Numbered from the stretch's first letter, positions 46,176 through 54,558 are shown. The stretch: 54,558 bases of DNA from Paracoccaceae bacterium (GCA_007692585.1 REBU01000051.1:1-54558), one strand, 5' to 3'. Numbers and translations: made by a program. The notes: generated by a model from the letters alone, not told the origin.

Positions 46176-47491
46176 AAAGCTGCCTCGACCGCGTCCGACA
46201 GCCGGCCTGTGATTTCCGACACATCGTCCCTGGTCACGATGAAAGGCGGCGCAAGCAGCACATGATCGCCCCGCACCCCGTCAATCGTGCCGCCCATCGG
46301 ATAGACCATCAGCCCGCGCGCCATCGCTTCCGCCTTGATCTTCGCATGCAGCTTGCGCGCGGGATCAAAGGGCGCTTTCGTGTCGCGATCGGCGACCAGC
46401 TCAATGGCCTGAAACAGCCCGCGCCCACGAATATCGCCAATATGTGGGTGCTGACCGAAAGCCGCCTGCAGCTCATCGCGCAGATATGCGCCCATCACGT
46501 GCACATTCTCCAGCAGATTGTCGCGCGCGATGACCTGCTGCACTGCCAGCCCTGCCGCCGCCGCCATGGGATGACCCATATAGGTGTGGCCATGCTGGAA
46601 AAACCCTGTGCCGCGCGCGAAAGCGTCGTAAATCTTTTTGCTTAACAGTGTCGCGCCCACTGGCTGGAACCCGCCGCCAAGTCCCTTGGCAATGGTCAGC
46701 AGATCCGGCGCAATTCCGTCATGTTCGCAAGCATAGCGGGTGCCGGTTCGGCCCATCCCGCACATCACCTCATCGAGGATCAGGAGCACCCCGTAGCGAT
46801 CACAAATCGCGCGGATCTGTTTGAAATAATCACCCACTGCGGGCACCGCCCCGGCAGTCGCACCCACCACTGGCTCAGCGATGAAGGCCGCGACCGTCTC
46901 GGGGCCAAGCTCCAGGATCTTGGCCTCCAGTTCACCCGCCGCCCGCGTCGCATAATCCGCGTCCGATTCGCCCTCATGCTGCTCACGATAGGCAAAACAG
47001 GGCGCAATATGGTGCGCCTGCATCAGCAGCGGCTTGAACTGCGCGCGGCGCCACTCATTGCCGCCCGCGGCCAGCGCACCCAGCGTATTGCCGTGATAGC
47101 TCTGCCGCCGCGCGATGATATGGCGGCGCTCGGGCTGACCCGTCTCGGTGAAATATTGCCGCGCCATCTTCAGCGCGGCCTCCACGGCCTCTGACCCGCC
47201 CGAGACCAGATAAACATGCTCCAGCCCGGCAGGTGCACCTGCGATCAACGTATCGGCCAGTTTCTCGGCCACCTCGGACGTGAAAAAACCGGTATGCGCA
47301 TAGGCGAGGTGGTCGAGCTGGGCATGAAGTGCTGCGATCACATCAGGATGCGCATGCCCGAGGCAGGACACCGCCGCCCCGCCCGACGCATCGATATAAG
47401 ACCGCCCGTCGCGGTCTGTAATCTCGATCCTTTTCGCACCCACCGCGACGCGGGGCGGCGTGTGGATGGAGCGGTGCAGAAGATGGGTCAT
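46169..47491 (-). CDS. Class III (PLP) aminotransferase
   Basis: This 440-residue aminotransferase belongs to the class III omega-type. PLP-binding Lys269 lies in LLTIAKGLGGGFQPVGA, and Asp240 in VLLILDEVMCGMGRTG contacts the cofactor ring. LVSGGSEAVEAALKMARQYF and YHGNTLGALAAGG complete the fold. Substrate is unknown; gamma-aminobutyrate-, beta-alanine- and taurine-pyruvate-type enzymes are all possible. Its stop is inside the right arm of the palindrome at 46105-46175. Confidence 0.92.
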   Translation of the reverse strand: MTHLLHRSIHTPPRVAVGAKRIEITDRDGRSYIDASGGAAVSCLGHAHPDVIAALHAQLDHLAYAHTGFFTSEVAEKLADTLIAGAPAGLEHVYLVSGGSEAVEAALKMARQYFTETGQPERRHIIARRQSYHGNTLGALAAGGNEWRRAQFKPLLMQAHHIAPCFAYREQHEGESDADYATRAAGELEAKILELGPETVAAFIAEPVVGATAGAVPAVGDYFKQIRAICDRYGVLLILDEVMCGMGRTGTRYACEHDGIAPDLLTIAKGLGGGFQPVGATLLSKKIYDAFARGTGFFQHGHTYMGHPMAAAAGLAVQQVIARDNLLENVHVMGAYLRDELQAAFGQHPHIGDIRGRGLFQAIELVADRDTKAPFDPARKLHAKIKAEAMARGLMVYPMGGTIDGVRGDHVLLAPPFIVTRDDVSEITGRLSDAVEAALA

Positions 47492-47576
47492 TTCGCGGGC
47501 CTTGGCAGGATCAGGGACACCCCCGACCTAGCAAAGCCCCCCAGCACCGCGCAAGACATCTTTACGCGAGCAGCCG

Positions 47577-47876
47577 TCAGGACGCCGTGCCAGGCTTGGG
47601 GAACACCTCGTCGCGCGCCTCATAGCCGATCCCGCGCGCCAGAAGGCAGGTCCGGCCATCGCGGAAGGTCACTGTCAGGGTCCAGTGCTGGCTGTCATCT
47701 TCTGCGAAAAGCTCCATCATCGCAACACCCGCCTGCCCCAGGGCGCGGCGCGTCTGTTCCTGTTTGGCCAGCATGTCGAGCACCTGCGCGCGCGGTGCGC
47801 ATTGCAGCGACTGGGACAGGGCCGGGGCCGGGGCAAAGGCGGCAAGCGCCACCATAAGACAGCTGAGAAGACGCAT
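47577..47876 (-). CDS. Small secreted protein
   Basis: This 99-residue precursor has a signal peptide (MRLLSCLMVALAAFAPAPALSQ, cleaved after about residue 21). The mature part carries two Cys (LQCAPRAQVLDML and GRTCLLARG) that could form one disulphide, and a central HWTLTVTFRDG strand. Proteins with this shape are frequent as short unknowns in Rhodobacteraceae. I start at 47876 because the stretch before it has no signal-like sequence. It is divergent from the lyase gene. Confidence 0.75.
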   Translation of the reverse strand: MRLLSCLMVALAAFAPAPALSQSLQCAPRAQVLDMLAKQEQTRRALGQAGVAMMELFAEDDSQHWTLTVTFRDGRTCLLARGIGYEARDEVFPKPGTAS

Positions 47877-47991
47877 GGTCGGATCCTTTTCGGGCCAGAG
47901 AAAACCGTCCTGCTCAGACTGCCCGTTGCGAAAGAAAACCCGGTAAACGCACCGCGCGGCGCATGTTAGCGCCCAATGTCGCGCATTTGCG

Positions 47992-48002
47992 CTGCAATGC
48001 AG
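47992..48002. promoter_or_regulatory. PhaR-like site (CTGC-N3-GCAG) upstream of the lyase gene
   Basis: CTGCAATGCAG matches the CTGC-N3-GCAG pattern bound by PhaR of Paracoccus and Rhodobacter, a regulator of carbon storage and acetyl-unit use. TTGC and CAAG flanks extend the symmetry. It lies 69 bp before the CoA-ester lyase start, in the 194-bp gap to the divergent small secreted gene, which is otherwise without genes. Confidence 0.45.
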
Positions 48003-48070
48003 CAAGTTTTGTCTTGCGATACATGTCTGAAAATGGTCCACAGGCGACAGATTATTACGAGGGACAGATC

Positions 48071-48937
48071 ATGGACACGCGCCCCTTCCGCTCCGTGCTA
48101 TATATTCCGGGCTCCAAAGAACGCGCTCTGGAAAAAGCCACGACGCTTGCTGCCGATGCGATCATCTTCGATCTGGAGGATGCGGTCGCCATCGACGAGA
48201 AAGCCCGCGCCCGCGTGTTGCTGGCCGAGACACTGCAGAGCACCGATTACGGCCAACGCGCGAAACTGGTGCGGATCAATGCGCTCTCTTCCGAATGGGG
48301 GGCGGCGGATCTGGATGTGATCGGGAGCATCAAACCCGAAGCGATCCTGCTGCCCAAAGTCGACACGCCAGCGCATGTCGAAGCCCTGGCCCGGCTCCTC
48401 GATGCCCGCCCCGAGACGGCCGACACCCGGATCTGGGCGATGATCGAATCGCCGAAAGCCGTGCTGAATGCCCAGACCATCGCCTGTGCGCCGCGCATGG
48501 CAGGGTTCATCATGGGGACGAATGATCTGGCCAAGGATGTGGGGTGCCGCAGCCGCCCCGACCGCCAACAGCTGCTCACCGCGCTGCAATTGCCGCTGAT
48601 CGCCGCGAAAGCTGCGGGCATTGTCGCCGTCGATGGCGTCTATAATGCGTTTCGCGACGAGGCCGGGCTTCGGACGGAATGCGAGCAGGGGCGCGACATG
48701 GGCTTTGACGGCAAGACGCTGATCCATCCCCTGCAATTGCCCGTCGCCAATGAAGTTTTCTCGCCCTCCGAGGCCGAAGTCACGTTGGCCAAGCGCCAGA
48801 TCGAAGCCTTTGATGCGGCGACCGCGCGCGGTGAAGGGGTGGCGGTTCTCGATGGCATGATCGTCGAAAATCTGCATATTGTCACGGCGAAGCAAACGCT
48901 CGCGAAGGCGCAGGCTTTCGCGGAATTGACGGAGTAG
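48071..48937 (+). CDS. CoA-ester lyase, HpcH/HpaI-CitE type (malyl-CoA lyase/thioesterase-like)
   Basis: This 288-residue TIM barrel matches the citrate lyase beta/malyl-CoA family: FRSVLYIPGSKERALEKATTL, DAIIFDLEDAVAIDEK (Mg-binding acids), RINALSSEWGAADLDV, ILLPKVDTPAHVEAL, WAMIESPKAVLNA and FDGKTLIHPLQL. Size and place next to mch suggest the (3S)-malyl-CoA thioesterase Mcl2 of the ethylmalonyl-CoA pathway, which R. sphaeroides keeps near mch-sdh; that assignment is inference. The start at 48071 has GAGGGA before it. Confidence 0.85.
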   Translation: MDTRPFRSVLYIPGSKERALEKATTLAADAIIFDLEDAVAIDEKARARVLLAETLQSTDYGQRAKLVRINALSSEWGAADLDVIGSIKPEAILLPKVDTPAHVEALARLLDARPETADTRIWAMIESPKAVLNAQTIACAPRMAGFIMGTNDLAKDVGCRSRPDRQQLLTALQLPLIAAKAAGIVAVDGVYNAFRDEAGLRTECEQGRDMGFDGKTLIHPLQLPVANEVFSPSEAEVTLAKRQIEAFDAATARGEGVAVLDGMIVENLHIVTAKQTLAKAQAFAELTE

Positions 48938-48941
48938 CCAC

Positions 48942-49499
48942 ATGGGAACCCTGATCCTGATCGCCGGGGTCGCGCTCTGGGCGGGCGCGCATTTCTTCAA
49001 AAGACTTGCGCCGGAACGCCGCGCCGCGATGGGCAATGCGGGGCGGCTGCCGGTCACACTGGCGATTGTCGGATCGATCGTGCTGATGGTGATCGGCTAC
49101 CGCATGGCCGATCCGGTCTGGCTCTGGGTGACGCCGGGCTGGATGGTACATCTCAACAACCTGTTGGTGTTCCTGGGCTTCTATCTCTACGCAGTTTCGG
49201 GGCTGAAGACGCGGCTGCACCAGCGCATCCGCCATCCGCAGCTTTCGGGCTTCAAGGCCTGGGCCGTGGCGCATCTGCTGGTCGTGGGCACGCTGCAAGG
49301 CGTCATCCTGTTTGGCGGGCTTCTGGCCTGGGCTGTCGTTTCAGTGATCCTGATCAACCGCGCGAATCGTGAATGGACCCGCCCACCGGAAGCCGCCGCC
49401 TGGAAAGAGGGTGTGGCGGTCGTGGGCGCGTTGTTTGCGATGCTGGTCGTGGGCCAGATCCATGGCTGGCTGGGGCCGTGGCCCTTCGGGGGCGCGTGA
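48942..49499 (+). CDS. NnrU family membrane protein
   Basis: This 185-residue inner-membrane protein has about five hydrophobic helices. Family phrases are GVALWAGAHFFKRLAPERR, VIGYRMADPVW and RHPQLSGFKAWAVAHLLVVG. NnrU-like proteins were named from denitrifiers, but many members have no such link, and none is shown here. It follows the lyase gene by four bases and its TGA stop overlaps the next start (TGATG). Confidence 0.9.
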   Translation: MGTLILIAGVALWAGAHFFKRLAPERRAAMGNAGRLPVTLAIVGSIVLMVIGYRMADPVWLWVTPGWMVHLNNLLVFLGFYLYAVSGLKTRLHQRIRHPQLSGFKAWAVAHLLVVGTLQGVILFGGLLAWAVVSVILINRANREWTRPPEAAAWKEGVAVVGALFAMLVVGQIHGWLGPWPFGGA

Positions 49500-49702
49500 T
49501 GCTAGCCTATCGGCTGCTGACCGGCGAAGACACATCGGCCTTTTGCCACAAGGTCACCGAGGCGCTGTCAAAAGGCTGGGCGCTGCATGGTGATCCCGCC
49601 TATGCCTTTGACGCCGCGACAGGCACGATGCGCTGCGCGCAGGCGGTGGTGAAAGAGGTTGATGCGACCTACGCGCCTGAGCTGAAGCTCGGCAGCTTGT
49701 GA
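49499..49702 (+). CDS. DUF1737 family small protein
   Basis: This 67-residue protein matches DUF1737: it opens LAYRLLTGEDTSAFCHKVTEAL and has KGWALHGDPAYAFDAATG in the middle. Function unknown. It is translationally coupled to nnrU by one base of overlap and ends two bases before the hairpin motif element that precedes mch. Confidence 0.85.
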   Translation: MLAYRLLTGEDTSAFCHKVTEALSKGWALHGDPAYAFDAATGTMRCAQAVVKEVDATYAPELKLGSL

Positions 49703-49703
49703 C

Positions 49704-49766
49704 GCCGGGGGTCAGCCGCCCCCCTCCGGCCAAAGGTCGGACTATGCCGCGAGTATTTTTGGCAAG
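49704..49766 (+). repeat. Intergenic hairpin plus GAGTATTTTTGGCAAG motif
   Basis: GCCGGGGG (49704-49711) can pair with the CCCCC-CT-CCGGC region (to 49730), followed after a spacer by GAGTATTTTTGGCAAG (49751-49766). The same motif, in the variant GAGGATATTTTTGCAAG, occurs on the minus strand at 15918-15943 beside a hairpin. Here it lies 15 bp before the mch start. Confidence 0.55.
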
Positions 49767-49781
49767 ACAATGGGACATGAG

Positions 49782-50810
49782 ATGAGCAAGACCACAGCTG
49801 GTTACTTCTTCGAGGATTACCGGATCGGGCAAGTGATCACACATGCTGTGCCGCGTACGGTTTCCGGGGGCGAGCGGGCGCTGTATCACGCGCTCTACCC
49901 GGCGCGCGGCGCGCTCTATTCTTCAGACGAGTTCGCCCGCGCCTGTGGGCTGGCGCAAAGCCCGATCGATGATCTGATCGCCTTCCATATCGTTTTCGGC
50001 AAAACGGTGCCTGATGTCAGCCTGAATGCGGTCGCCAATCTCGGCTATGCGGAAGCCCGGTTTCACGCGCCAGTCTATCCGGGCGACACGCTGCGCAGTC
50101 AATCCGAAGTGATCGGCCTGAAAGAGAATTCCAACGGCAAATCGGGCGTCGTCTGGGTGCGCACGCGCGGCAAGAACCAGCATGGCGTGGCGGTGCTCGA
50201 CTATGTGCGCTGGGTGATGGTGCGCAAGCGTGATCTGGACGCGCCCGCGCCCCAGACAGTTGTGCCTGATCTTGCGCCTGTTGTTGCCGCGCAGGACTTG
50301 GCCATCCCTGAAGGCCTGGATTTCACCCGCTATGATTTCGCGCTGGCGGGCGAGCCGCATCGCTGGTCCGATTACGCGATTGGCGAGCAGATCGACCATG
50401 TGGACGGAGTCACGGTCGAAGAGGCCGAGCATATGCTGGCGACGCGGCTCTGGCAGAACACCTCGAAGGTGCATTTCGACACCACGCAGCGACCGGACGG
50501 CAAGCGACTGATTTATGGCGGGCATGTGATCTCGATGGCGCGCGCGCTGTCGTTCAACGGGCTGGCCAATGCGCAGATGATCGCGGCGATCAATGCCGGA
50601 AGCCATGCCAATCCCTGCTTTGCGGGCGACACGATCCGCGCCTGGTCCGAAGTGCTCGACCGCGCCGAGACTGCGGCCCCCGGTGTCGGTGCACTGCGTT
50701 TGCGGCTGGTGGCGAGCAAGGGTAAGATGGACGCGCTGAAGGGCGAGGACGGCAAATATCATCCTGATGTCCTGCTCGATCTTGATTACTGGGCGCTGGT
50801 GCCACTCTGA
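49782..50810 (+). CDS. mch: Mesaconyl-CoA hydratase (MaoC family)
   Basis: This enzyme hydrates mesaconyl-C1-CoA to erythro-beta-methylmalyl-CoA in the ethylmalonyl-CoA pathway for acetyl-CoA assimilation. The 342-residue double hotdog protein has FFEDYRIGQVITHAVPRTVSGGERALYHALYPAR, GYAEARFHAPVYPGDTLRSQSEVIGLKENSNGKSGVVWVRTRG and TRLWQNTSKVHFD, which match the Rhodobacter sphaeroides enzyme closely as I recall it. I start at 49782 (MSKTTAGYFF), which aligns with that protein, rather than 49770. It precedes sdhCDAB. Confidence 0.92.
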   Translation: MSKTTAGYFFEDYRIGQVITHAVPRTVSGGERALYHALYPARGALYSSDEFARACGLAQSPIDDLIAFHIVFGKTVPDVSLNAVANLGYAEARFHAPVYPGDTLRSQSEVIGLKENSNGKSGVVWVRTRGKNQHGVAVLDYVRWVMVRKRDLDAPAPQTVVPDLAPVVAAQDLAIPEGLDFTRYDFALAGEPHRWSDYAIGEQIDHVDGVTVEEAEHMLATRLWQNTSKVHFDTTQRPDGKRLIYGGHVISMARALSFNGLANAQMIAAINAGSHANPCFAGDTIRAWSEVLDRAETAAPGVGALRLRLVASKGKMDALKGEDGKYHPDVLLDLDYWALVPL

Positions 50811-50864
50811 AATCCGCTTGAAGAAGCCGACTCGGTGCGCTGGAATGCTGCGCGCCGTAAATCT

Positions 50865-50893
50865 GTGATCACTTAATTCCATGCTGTGATCAC
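50865..50893. promoter_or_regulatory. Tandem GTGATCAC operators upstream of sdhC
   Basis: GTGATCAC occurs twice, at 50865-50872 and 50886-50893, centred exactly 21 bp (two helical turns) apart; each is preceded by T, and the second extends to TGTGATCACA. The 238-bp gap between mch and sdhC holds no gene, and the AT-rich stretch 50894-50940 after them is a likely promoter. Side-by-side spacing suits a dimer pair bound on one face. The regulator is not known to me. Confidence 0.55.
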
Positions 50894-51048
50894 AAATATC
50901 AGATTGCGTCATATTTTATCGCTATCATCGCCAAAATCTTTGCCCGCGCCGCGCTCGGCGCGTGACATTTGCGTGAAATCGCGTATGTCAGAGGCATCGT
51001 GCGCGCCAGCATTCCCTGCCCGCCGCACCAAGAAAGAGGGAGCCGTGC

Positions 51049-51432
51049 ATGGCTGATGTTAACCGGGGCAATCGCCCGCTTTCCCCGCATTTGCAGGTCT
51101 ATCGTTTGCCACTGGCCGCGATCTCGTCGATCCTGAACCGGGTCACGGGTGTCGGCATGACGCTGGCGGCGGTCCTGATCGTCTGGTGGTTCGCCGCAGG
51201 CGCGTTCAGCGCCGAGTATTTCGCCACAGTGGACGGGCTCATGACCTCGATCCTGGGGCATCTGATCCTGATCGGCTCGCTGGCGGCACTTTGGTATCAC
51301 ATGCTCAATTCCATCCGCCACCTGATCTGGGATACGGGCCGGATGATGGATGTCGCAACCGTCGAGAAGACCAGCTACGGCGTGTTCGCAGGAACCGTTG
51401 TCCTGACGCTTCTGACCATCATCATCGTCTGA
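51049..51432 (+). CDS. sdhC: Succinate dehydrogenase cytochrome b556 subunit
   Basis: This 127-residue subunit anchors complex II and carries haem b. His84 in LWYHMLNSIRHLIWD is the expected haem ligand, and Ser27 and Arg31 (SSILNRVTG) are the ubiquinone-site residues, at the same numbers as in E. coli SdhC. Three membrane helices are visible. A GAGGGAG site precedes the ATG. It starts the sdhC-D-A-lipoprotein-B operon. Confidence 0.95.
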   Translation: MADVNRGNRPLSPHLQVYRLPLAAISSILNRVTGVGMTLAAVLIVWWFAAGAFSAEYFATVDGLMTSILGHLILIGSLAALWYHMLNSIRHLIWDTGRMMDVATVEKTSYGVFAGTVVLTLLTIIIV

Positions 51433-51444
51433 GGGGGCAAGGAT

Positions 51445-51825
51445 ATGGGATTCAAGACCGATTACGCCCGCGTACACGGCCATGGCGCTGCTGGCGAAGG
51501 ATTGCATCACTGGTGGAGCCAGCGCATCACCTCCGTAGCGCTCATACCGCTGACGCTTCTATTCATCGTGCCCTTTGGCCGCGCGCTCGGCAGCGGGCAT
51601 GACGCGTTCATCGCAACCTATTCGAACCTCTGGCACGCGCTTGTTGCGGTTCTGTTCATCATCGCGGCTTTCGCGCATCTGCAACAGGGTTTGCAAGTTG
51701 TGATCGAGGACTATGTCCCGAACAAGGCCACGCGCACAGCTGCGCTCTTGGCCAATACGCTGCTATGCTGGGCGTTTGGTGTCGCCGGTGTCCTGTCCAT
51801 CGCCACTGTGCTGTTCAGCGCCTGA
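51445..51825 (+). CDS. sdhD: Succinate dehydrogenase hydrophobic membrane anchor
   Basis: This 126-residue subunit has three membrane helices and the segment AAFAHLQQGLQVVIEDYVPNKATR, which holds the haem- and quinone-site His/Asp/Tyr residues. The opening FKTDYARVHGHGAAGEGLHHWWSQRITSVALIPL is typical of alphaproteobacterial SdhD. It lies 12 bp after sdhC and 9 bp before sdhA. Confidence 0.95.
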   Translation: MGFKTDYARVHGHGAAGEGLHHWWSQRITSVALIPLTLLFIVPFGRALGSGHDAFIATYSNLWHALVAVLFIIAAFAHLQQGLQVVIEDYVPNKATRTAALLANTLLCWAFGVAGVLSIATVLFSA

Positions 51826-51834
51826 GGAAAAGAT

Positions 51835-53640
51835 ATGACCGCTTACAAGATCGAAGAACATTTCTATGACGTCGTCGTGGTGGGCGCAGGCGGCGCCGGG
51901 CTGCGCGCCACGCTGGGCATGGCGGAACAGGGGTTGAAAACCGCCTGTGTGACCAAGGTTTTCCCGACCCGTTCGCATACGGTCGCCGCGCAAGGCGGGA
52001 TCGCCGCAAGCCTCGGGAATATGGGGCCGGACAGCTGGCAGTGGCATATGTATGACACGGTGAAGGGCTCGGACTGGCTGGGCGATACGGACGCGATGGA
52101 ATATCTCGCCCGTGAAGCGCCAAAGGCCGTTTATGAGCTGGAACATTACGGCGTGCCGTTCTCGCGCACCGAAGAGGGCAAGATCTACCAGCGCCCCTTC
52201 GGCGGCCACACGACCGAATATGGTGAAGGCCCGCCCGTGCAGCGCACTTGCGCCGCTGCCGACCGCACGGGGCACGCGATGCTGCACACGCTTTACGGCC
52301 AGTCCGTCAAGCAAAAGGCGGAATTCTTCATCGAATATTTCGCCACTGATCTGATCATGTCCGATGATGGCGTCTGTCAGGGCGTGCTGGCATGGAAACT
52401 CGACGATGGCACGCTGCATCTGTTCAGCGCCAAGATGGTGGTGCTGGCGACAGGCGGCTATGGGCGTGCCTATTTCAGTGCCACTTCGGCGCATACCTGC
52501 ACGGGCGACGGCAATGGCATGGTCGCGCGCGCGGGCCTGCCGCTGCAGGATATGGAATTCGTGCAATTCCACCCGACCGGCATCTATGGCGCGGGCTGTC
52601 TGATCACGGAAGGCGCGCGTGGCGAAGGCGGCTATCTGACAAACTCCGAAGGCGAGCGCTTCATGGAACGCTACGCGCCGACCTACAAGGATCTTGCGTC
52701 ACGCGATGTGGTGTCGCGCTGCATGACGATCGAGATCCGTGAAGGGCGTGGTGTGGGGCCGAACAAGGACCACATTCACCTGAACCTATCGCATCTGCCG
52801 AAAGAAGCGCTGCATCTGCGCTTGCCCGGTATCTCTGAGAGCGCGCGGGTCTTTGCCGGCGTCGATGTGACCAAGGAACCGATCCCGGTGCTGCCGACCG
52901 TGCATTACAACATGGGCGGGATTCCGACGAATTACTGGGGCGAAGTGCTCAATGCCGATGCCGAAAACCCCAACCGCATCTCGCCAGGCTTGATGGCCGT
53001 GGGCGAAGCGGCCTGTGCCTCGGTGCATGGGGCCAACCGGCTCGGGTCGAACTCGCTGATTGACCTGGTGGTGTTCGGCCGTGCGGCGGCCATTCGTGCA
53101 GGGCAGGTCGTCGACCCAAGCGCGCCGAACCCGACGCTGAACCGCGCCAGTGTAGATGCGGCGGTTGAGCGGTTCGACCGCTTCCGTCACCTTGATGGGG
53201 CCGTCCCCACGGCAGAACTGCGGCTGGAAATGCAGAAGACGATGCAATCTGACGCCGCCGTGTTCCGCACGGACAAGACCTTGGCCGACGGGGTGGTGAA
53301 GATGAAGGACGTGGCCAGAAAGGTCGACGATCTGAAAGTCACCGACCGCTCGCTGATCTGGAACACCGACCTGATGGAGACGCTGGAGCTTGACAATCTG
53401 ATGCCCTGCGCGATCACCACGATTGTCTCGGCCGAAGCGCGCAAGGAAAGCCGCGGCGCACATGCGCATGAGGATTATCCCGACCGCGATGATGCCAACT
53501 GGCGCAAGCACACTCTGGCCTGGGCGAATGGCGACAATGTGCGGCTGGAATACCGCGCTGTCGTCACCGCCCCGCTGACGAAGCAGGAAGATGGCGGGAT
53601 CGATCTGAAGAAGATCGCCCCCAAGGCGCGGGTCTATTGA
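51835..53640 (+). CDS. sdhA: Succinate dehydrogenase flavoprotein subunit
   Basis: This 601-residue subunit oxidises succinate to fumarate with covalent FAD. The dinucleotide-binding [21 protein letters not shown], the FAD-attachment segment [18 protein letters not shown] (His in RSHT), [32 protein letters not shown] and the active-site Arg region [20 protein letters not shown] are all present. Its TGA stop overlaps the TTG start of the next gene. Confidence 0.97.
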   Translation: MTAYKIEEHFYDVVVVGAGGAGLRATLGMAEQGLKTACVTKVFPTRSHTVAAQGGIAASLGNMGPDSWQWHMYDTVKGSDWLGDTDAMEYLAREAPKAVYELEHYGVPFSRTEEGKIYQRPFGGHTTEYGEGPPVQRTCAAADRTGHAMLHTLYGQSVKQKAEFFIEYFATDLIMSDDGVCQGVLAWKLDDGTLHLFSAKMVVLATGGYGRAYFSATSAHTCTGDGNGMVARAGLPLQDMEFVQFHPTGIYGAGCLITEGARGEGGYLTNSEGERFMERYAPTYKDLASRDVVSRCMTIEIREGRGVGPNKDHIHLNLSHLPKEALHLRLPGISESARVFAGVDVTKEPIPVLPTVHYNMGGIPTNYWGEVLNADAENPNRISPGLMAVGEAACASVHGANRLGSNSLIDLVVFGRAAAIRAGQVVDPSAPNPTLNRASVDAAVERFDRFRHLDGAVPTAELRLEMQKTMQSDAAVFRTDKTLADGVVKMKDVARKVDDLKVTDRSLIWNTDLMETLELDNLMPCAITTIVSAEARKESRGAHAHEDYPDRDDANWRKHTLAWANGDNVRLEYRAVVTAPLTKQEDGGIDLKKIAPKARVY

Positions 53641-53954
53641 TCCGCAGCGTTCTTCCGTTGGCCGCGCTCGCGGTGCTGGTATCCTGCGCCCCGGTGCAGG
53701 ACCAGATCGCACGCGACGCGGCCCGGCAAGCCGTGCGCCCGGTTCTGGCAGAGCGCTTTCCGGGCGTGCCGCTGGAACCGGCAAGTGACTGCGTGATCAA
53801 TAATGCCACCGGCGCGGAAATCACACAGCTCGCGCTGGCGGCCACCCAACCGGTCGTGCACCCCGCGACCACTGCGCTGGTGACGGAGATCGCCACGCGC
53901 CCCGAAACGATTAGATGTCTAGCCACGGACGGGCTTGCCCCGTTCCTGCGATGA
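53637..53954 (+). CDS. Putative lipoprotein between sdhA and sdhB
   Basis: This 105-residue protein starts at TTG (53637) overlapping the sdhA stop by four bases (TTGA). It has a signal peptide with lipobox LAVLVSC (Cys17) and a small mature domain with two more Cys ([11 protein letters not shown] and IRCLATDGL). Its place inside the sdh operon, also seen in Rhodobacter, suggests a link to complex II assembly or envelope function, but nothing is shown. No family is recognised. Confidence 0.8.
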   Translation: MIRSVLPLAALAVLVSCAPVQDQIARDAARQAVRPVLAERFPGVPLEPASDCVINNATGAEITQLALAATQPVVHPATTALVTEIATRPETIRCLATDGLAPFLR

Positions 53955-53966
53955 GGAGGCCCTGAT

Positions 53967-54558
53967 ATGGTCCAGCTGACCCTGCCCAAGAACAGCCAGA
54001 TGCGCACCGGGAAAACCTGGCCCAAGCCAGAGGGCGCGAAAAACCTGCGCAAGTTCCAGATCTATCGCTGGAACCCTGATGACGGCAAGAACCCGCAAGT
54101 GGACACGTATTTCGTCGATCTCGATGATTGCGGGCCGATGGTGCTGGACGCGCTGATCTGGATCAAGACCAAGATCGACCCGACCCTGACCTTCCGGCGC
54201 TCTTGCCGCGAGGGGATTTGCGGCTCTTGCGCGATGAATATCGACGGCGGCAACAAGCTTGCCTGCATCTTCGGCATGGATGAGGTGAAGGGCGATGTGA
54301 AGATCTACCCGCTGCCGCATATGCCGGTGGTCAAGGATCTGGTGCCGGATCTGACGCATTTCTATGCGCAGCATGCATCGATCAAGCCGTGGCTTGAGAC
54401 GAAATCGAACACGCCCGCGAAGGAATGGCGTCAATCGATCGAGGATCGCGACAAGCTCGACGGGCTTTATGAATGCGTGATGTGCGCCTGCTGCTCGACC
54501 TCTTGCCCGAGCTATTGGTGGAATGGTGATCGTTATCTGGGGCCAGCCGCCTTGCTGC
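53967..54558 (+). CDS. sdhB: Succinate dehydrogenase iron-sulphur subunit, partial (window end)
   Basis: The frame starts at 53967 behind GAGGAGG and runs off the end of the window, so only about 197 of roughly 260 residues are seen. The [2Fe-2S] ligands are Cys80, Cys85, Cys88 and Cys100 ([21 protein letters not shown] is the region). The second cluster region [16 protein letters not shown] is present. It carries electrons from SdhA to quinone. The rest of the gene lies outside the window. Confidence 0.96.
   Translation, partial: MVQLTLPKNSQMRTGKTWPKPEGAKNLRKFQIYRWNPDDGKNPQVDTYFVDLDDCGPMVLDALIWIKTKIDPTLTFRRSCREGICGSCAMNIDGGNKLACIFGMDEVKGDVKIYPLPHMPVVKDLVPDLTHFYAQHASIKPWLETKSNTPAKEWRQSIEDRDKLDGLYECVMCACCSTSCPSYWWNGDRYLGPAALL

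Noticed and set aside
50811-51048. Gene in the mch-sdhC gap
   Set aside because: No open frame with a ribosome site; the gap is AT-rich regulatory sequence.

Overview
The window reads as chromosomal DNA of a GC-rich alphaproteobacterium of the Rhodobacteraceae. Support for this: a complete gene transfer agent (GTA) structural cluster in RcGTA order; the dusB(nifR3)-ntrB-ntrC operon with an NtrC that lacks the sigma-54 GAFTGA loop; a bifunctional ispDF; a mesaconyl-CoA hydratase next to sdhCDAB; and an FNR-type (TTGAC-N4-ATCAA) and a CtrA-type (TTAA-N7-TTAA) site. I cannot assign a genus without searches.

Layout. 1-761 is the 5' half of a 16S rRNA gene on the minus strand, with its leader and promoter region up to about 1330. 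An ABC-F ATPase and a small conserved-looking gene follow. 3565-17652 is the GTA head-tail cluster on the minus strand: TerS, TerL, portal, fused g3.5/protease, capsid, adaptors, tail tube, chaperones, tape measure, distal tail, peptidase and the 1317-residue tip protein. 17.8-26.8 kb holds an SLC13/RCK transporter, YmdB phosphodiesterase, two uncharacterised proteins, moaA and ntrC-ntrB-dusB. 26.95-33.6 kb holds ispDF-pgpA-pncC, a COQ10-like protein, hpt, cytochrome c', a di-haem cytochrome c, an AI-2E exporter and 5-FCL. 33.6-40.9 kb holds a small membrane protein, gmk-yicC, a PAS protein behind CtrA-like boxes, hisA, an AlkD-like protein and glmU-glmS. 41.1-44.6 kb holds three tandem universal stress proteins behind an FNR box and a corrinoid-activating-type ferredoxin ATPase. 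44.7-47.9 kb holds an acidic membrane protein, infC (AUA start), a class III aminotransferase and a small secreted protein. 48.1-54.6 kb is a carbon block: CoA-ester lyase, NnrU, DUF1737, mch and sdhC-sdhD-sdhA-lipoprotein-sdhB (cut by the window end).

The most unusual signal is a set of three intergenic elements at 3487-3563, 29097-29172 and 46105-46175. Each is a long perfect inverted repeat (18, 24 and 22 bp) whose loop carries a four-tract G-quadruplex motif (GGGTGGGTGGGTGGG or a close variant), always on the plus strand. The stems are unrelated in sequence while the loops are alike, so structure and not sequence seems to be conserved. All three sit directly at stop codons. A second recurring intergenic motif (GAGxATTTTTGxCAAG next to a G/C hairpin) occurs at 15918-15971 and 49704-49766.

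Other points: infC has no ATG, GTG or TTG in frame at its true N-terminus and appears to start at AUA behind AAGGAG; g3.5 and g4 of the GTA are one open frame with an internal ribosome site; a terminator-like hairpin follows the GTA capsid gene; and two identical 8-bp palindromes spaced 21 bp apart precede sdhC. I saw no CRISPR array, insertion sequence or tRNA gene.
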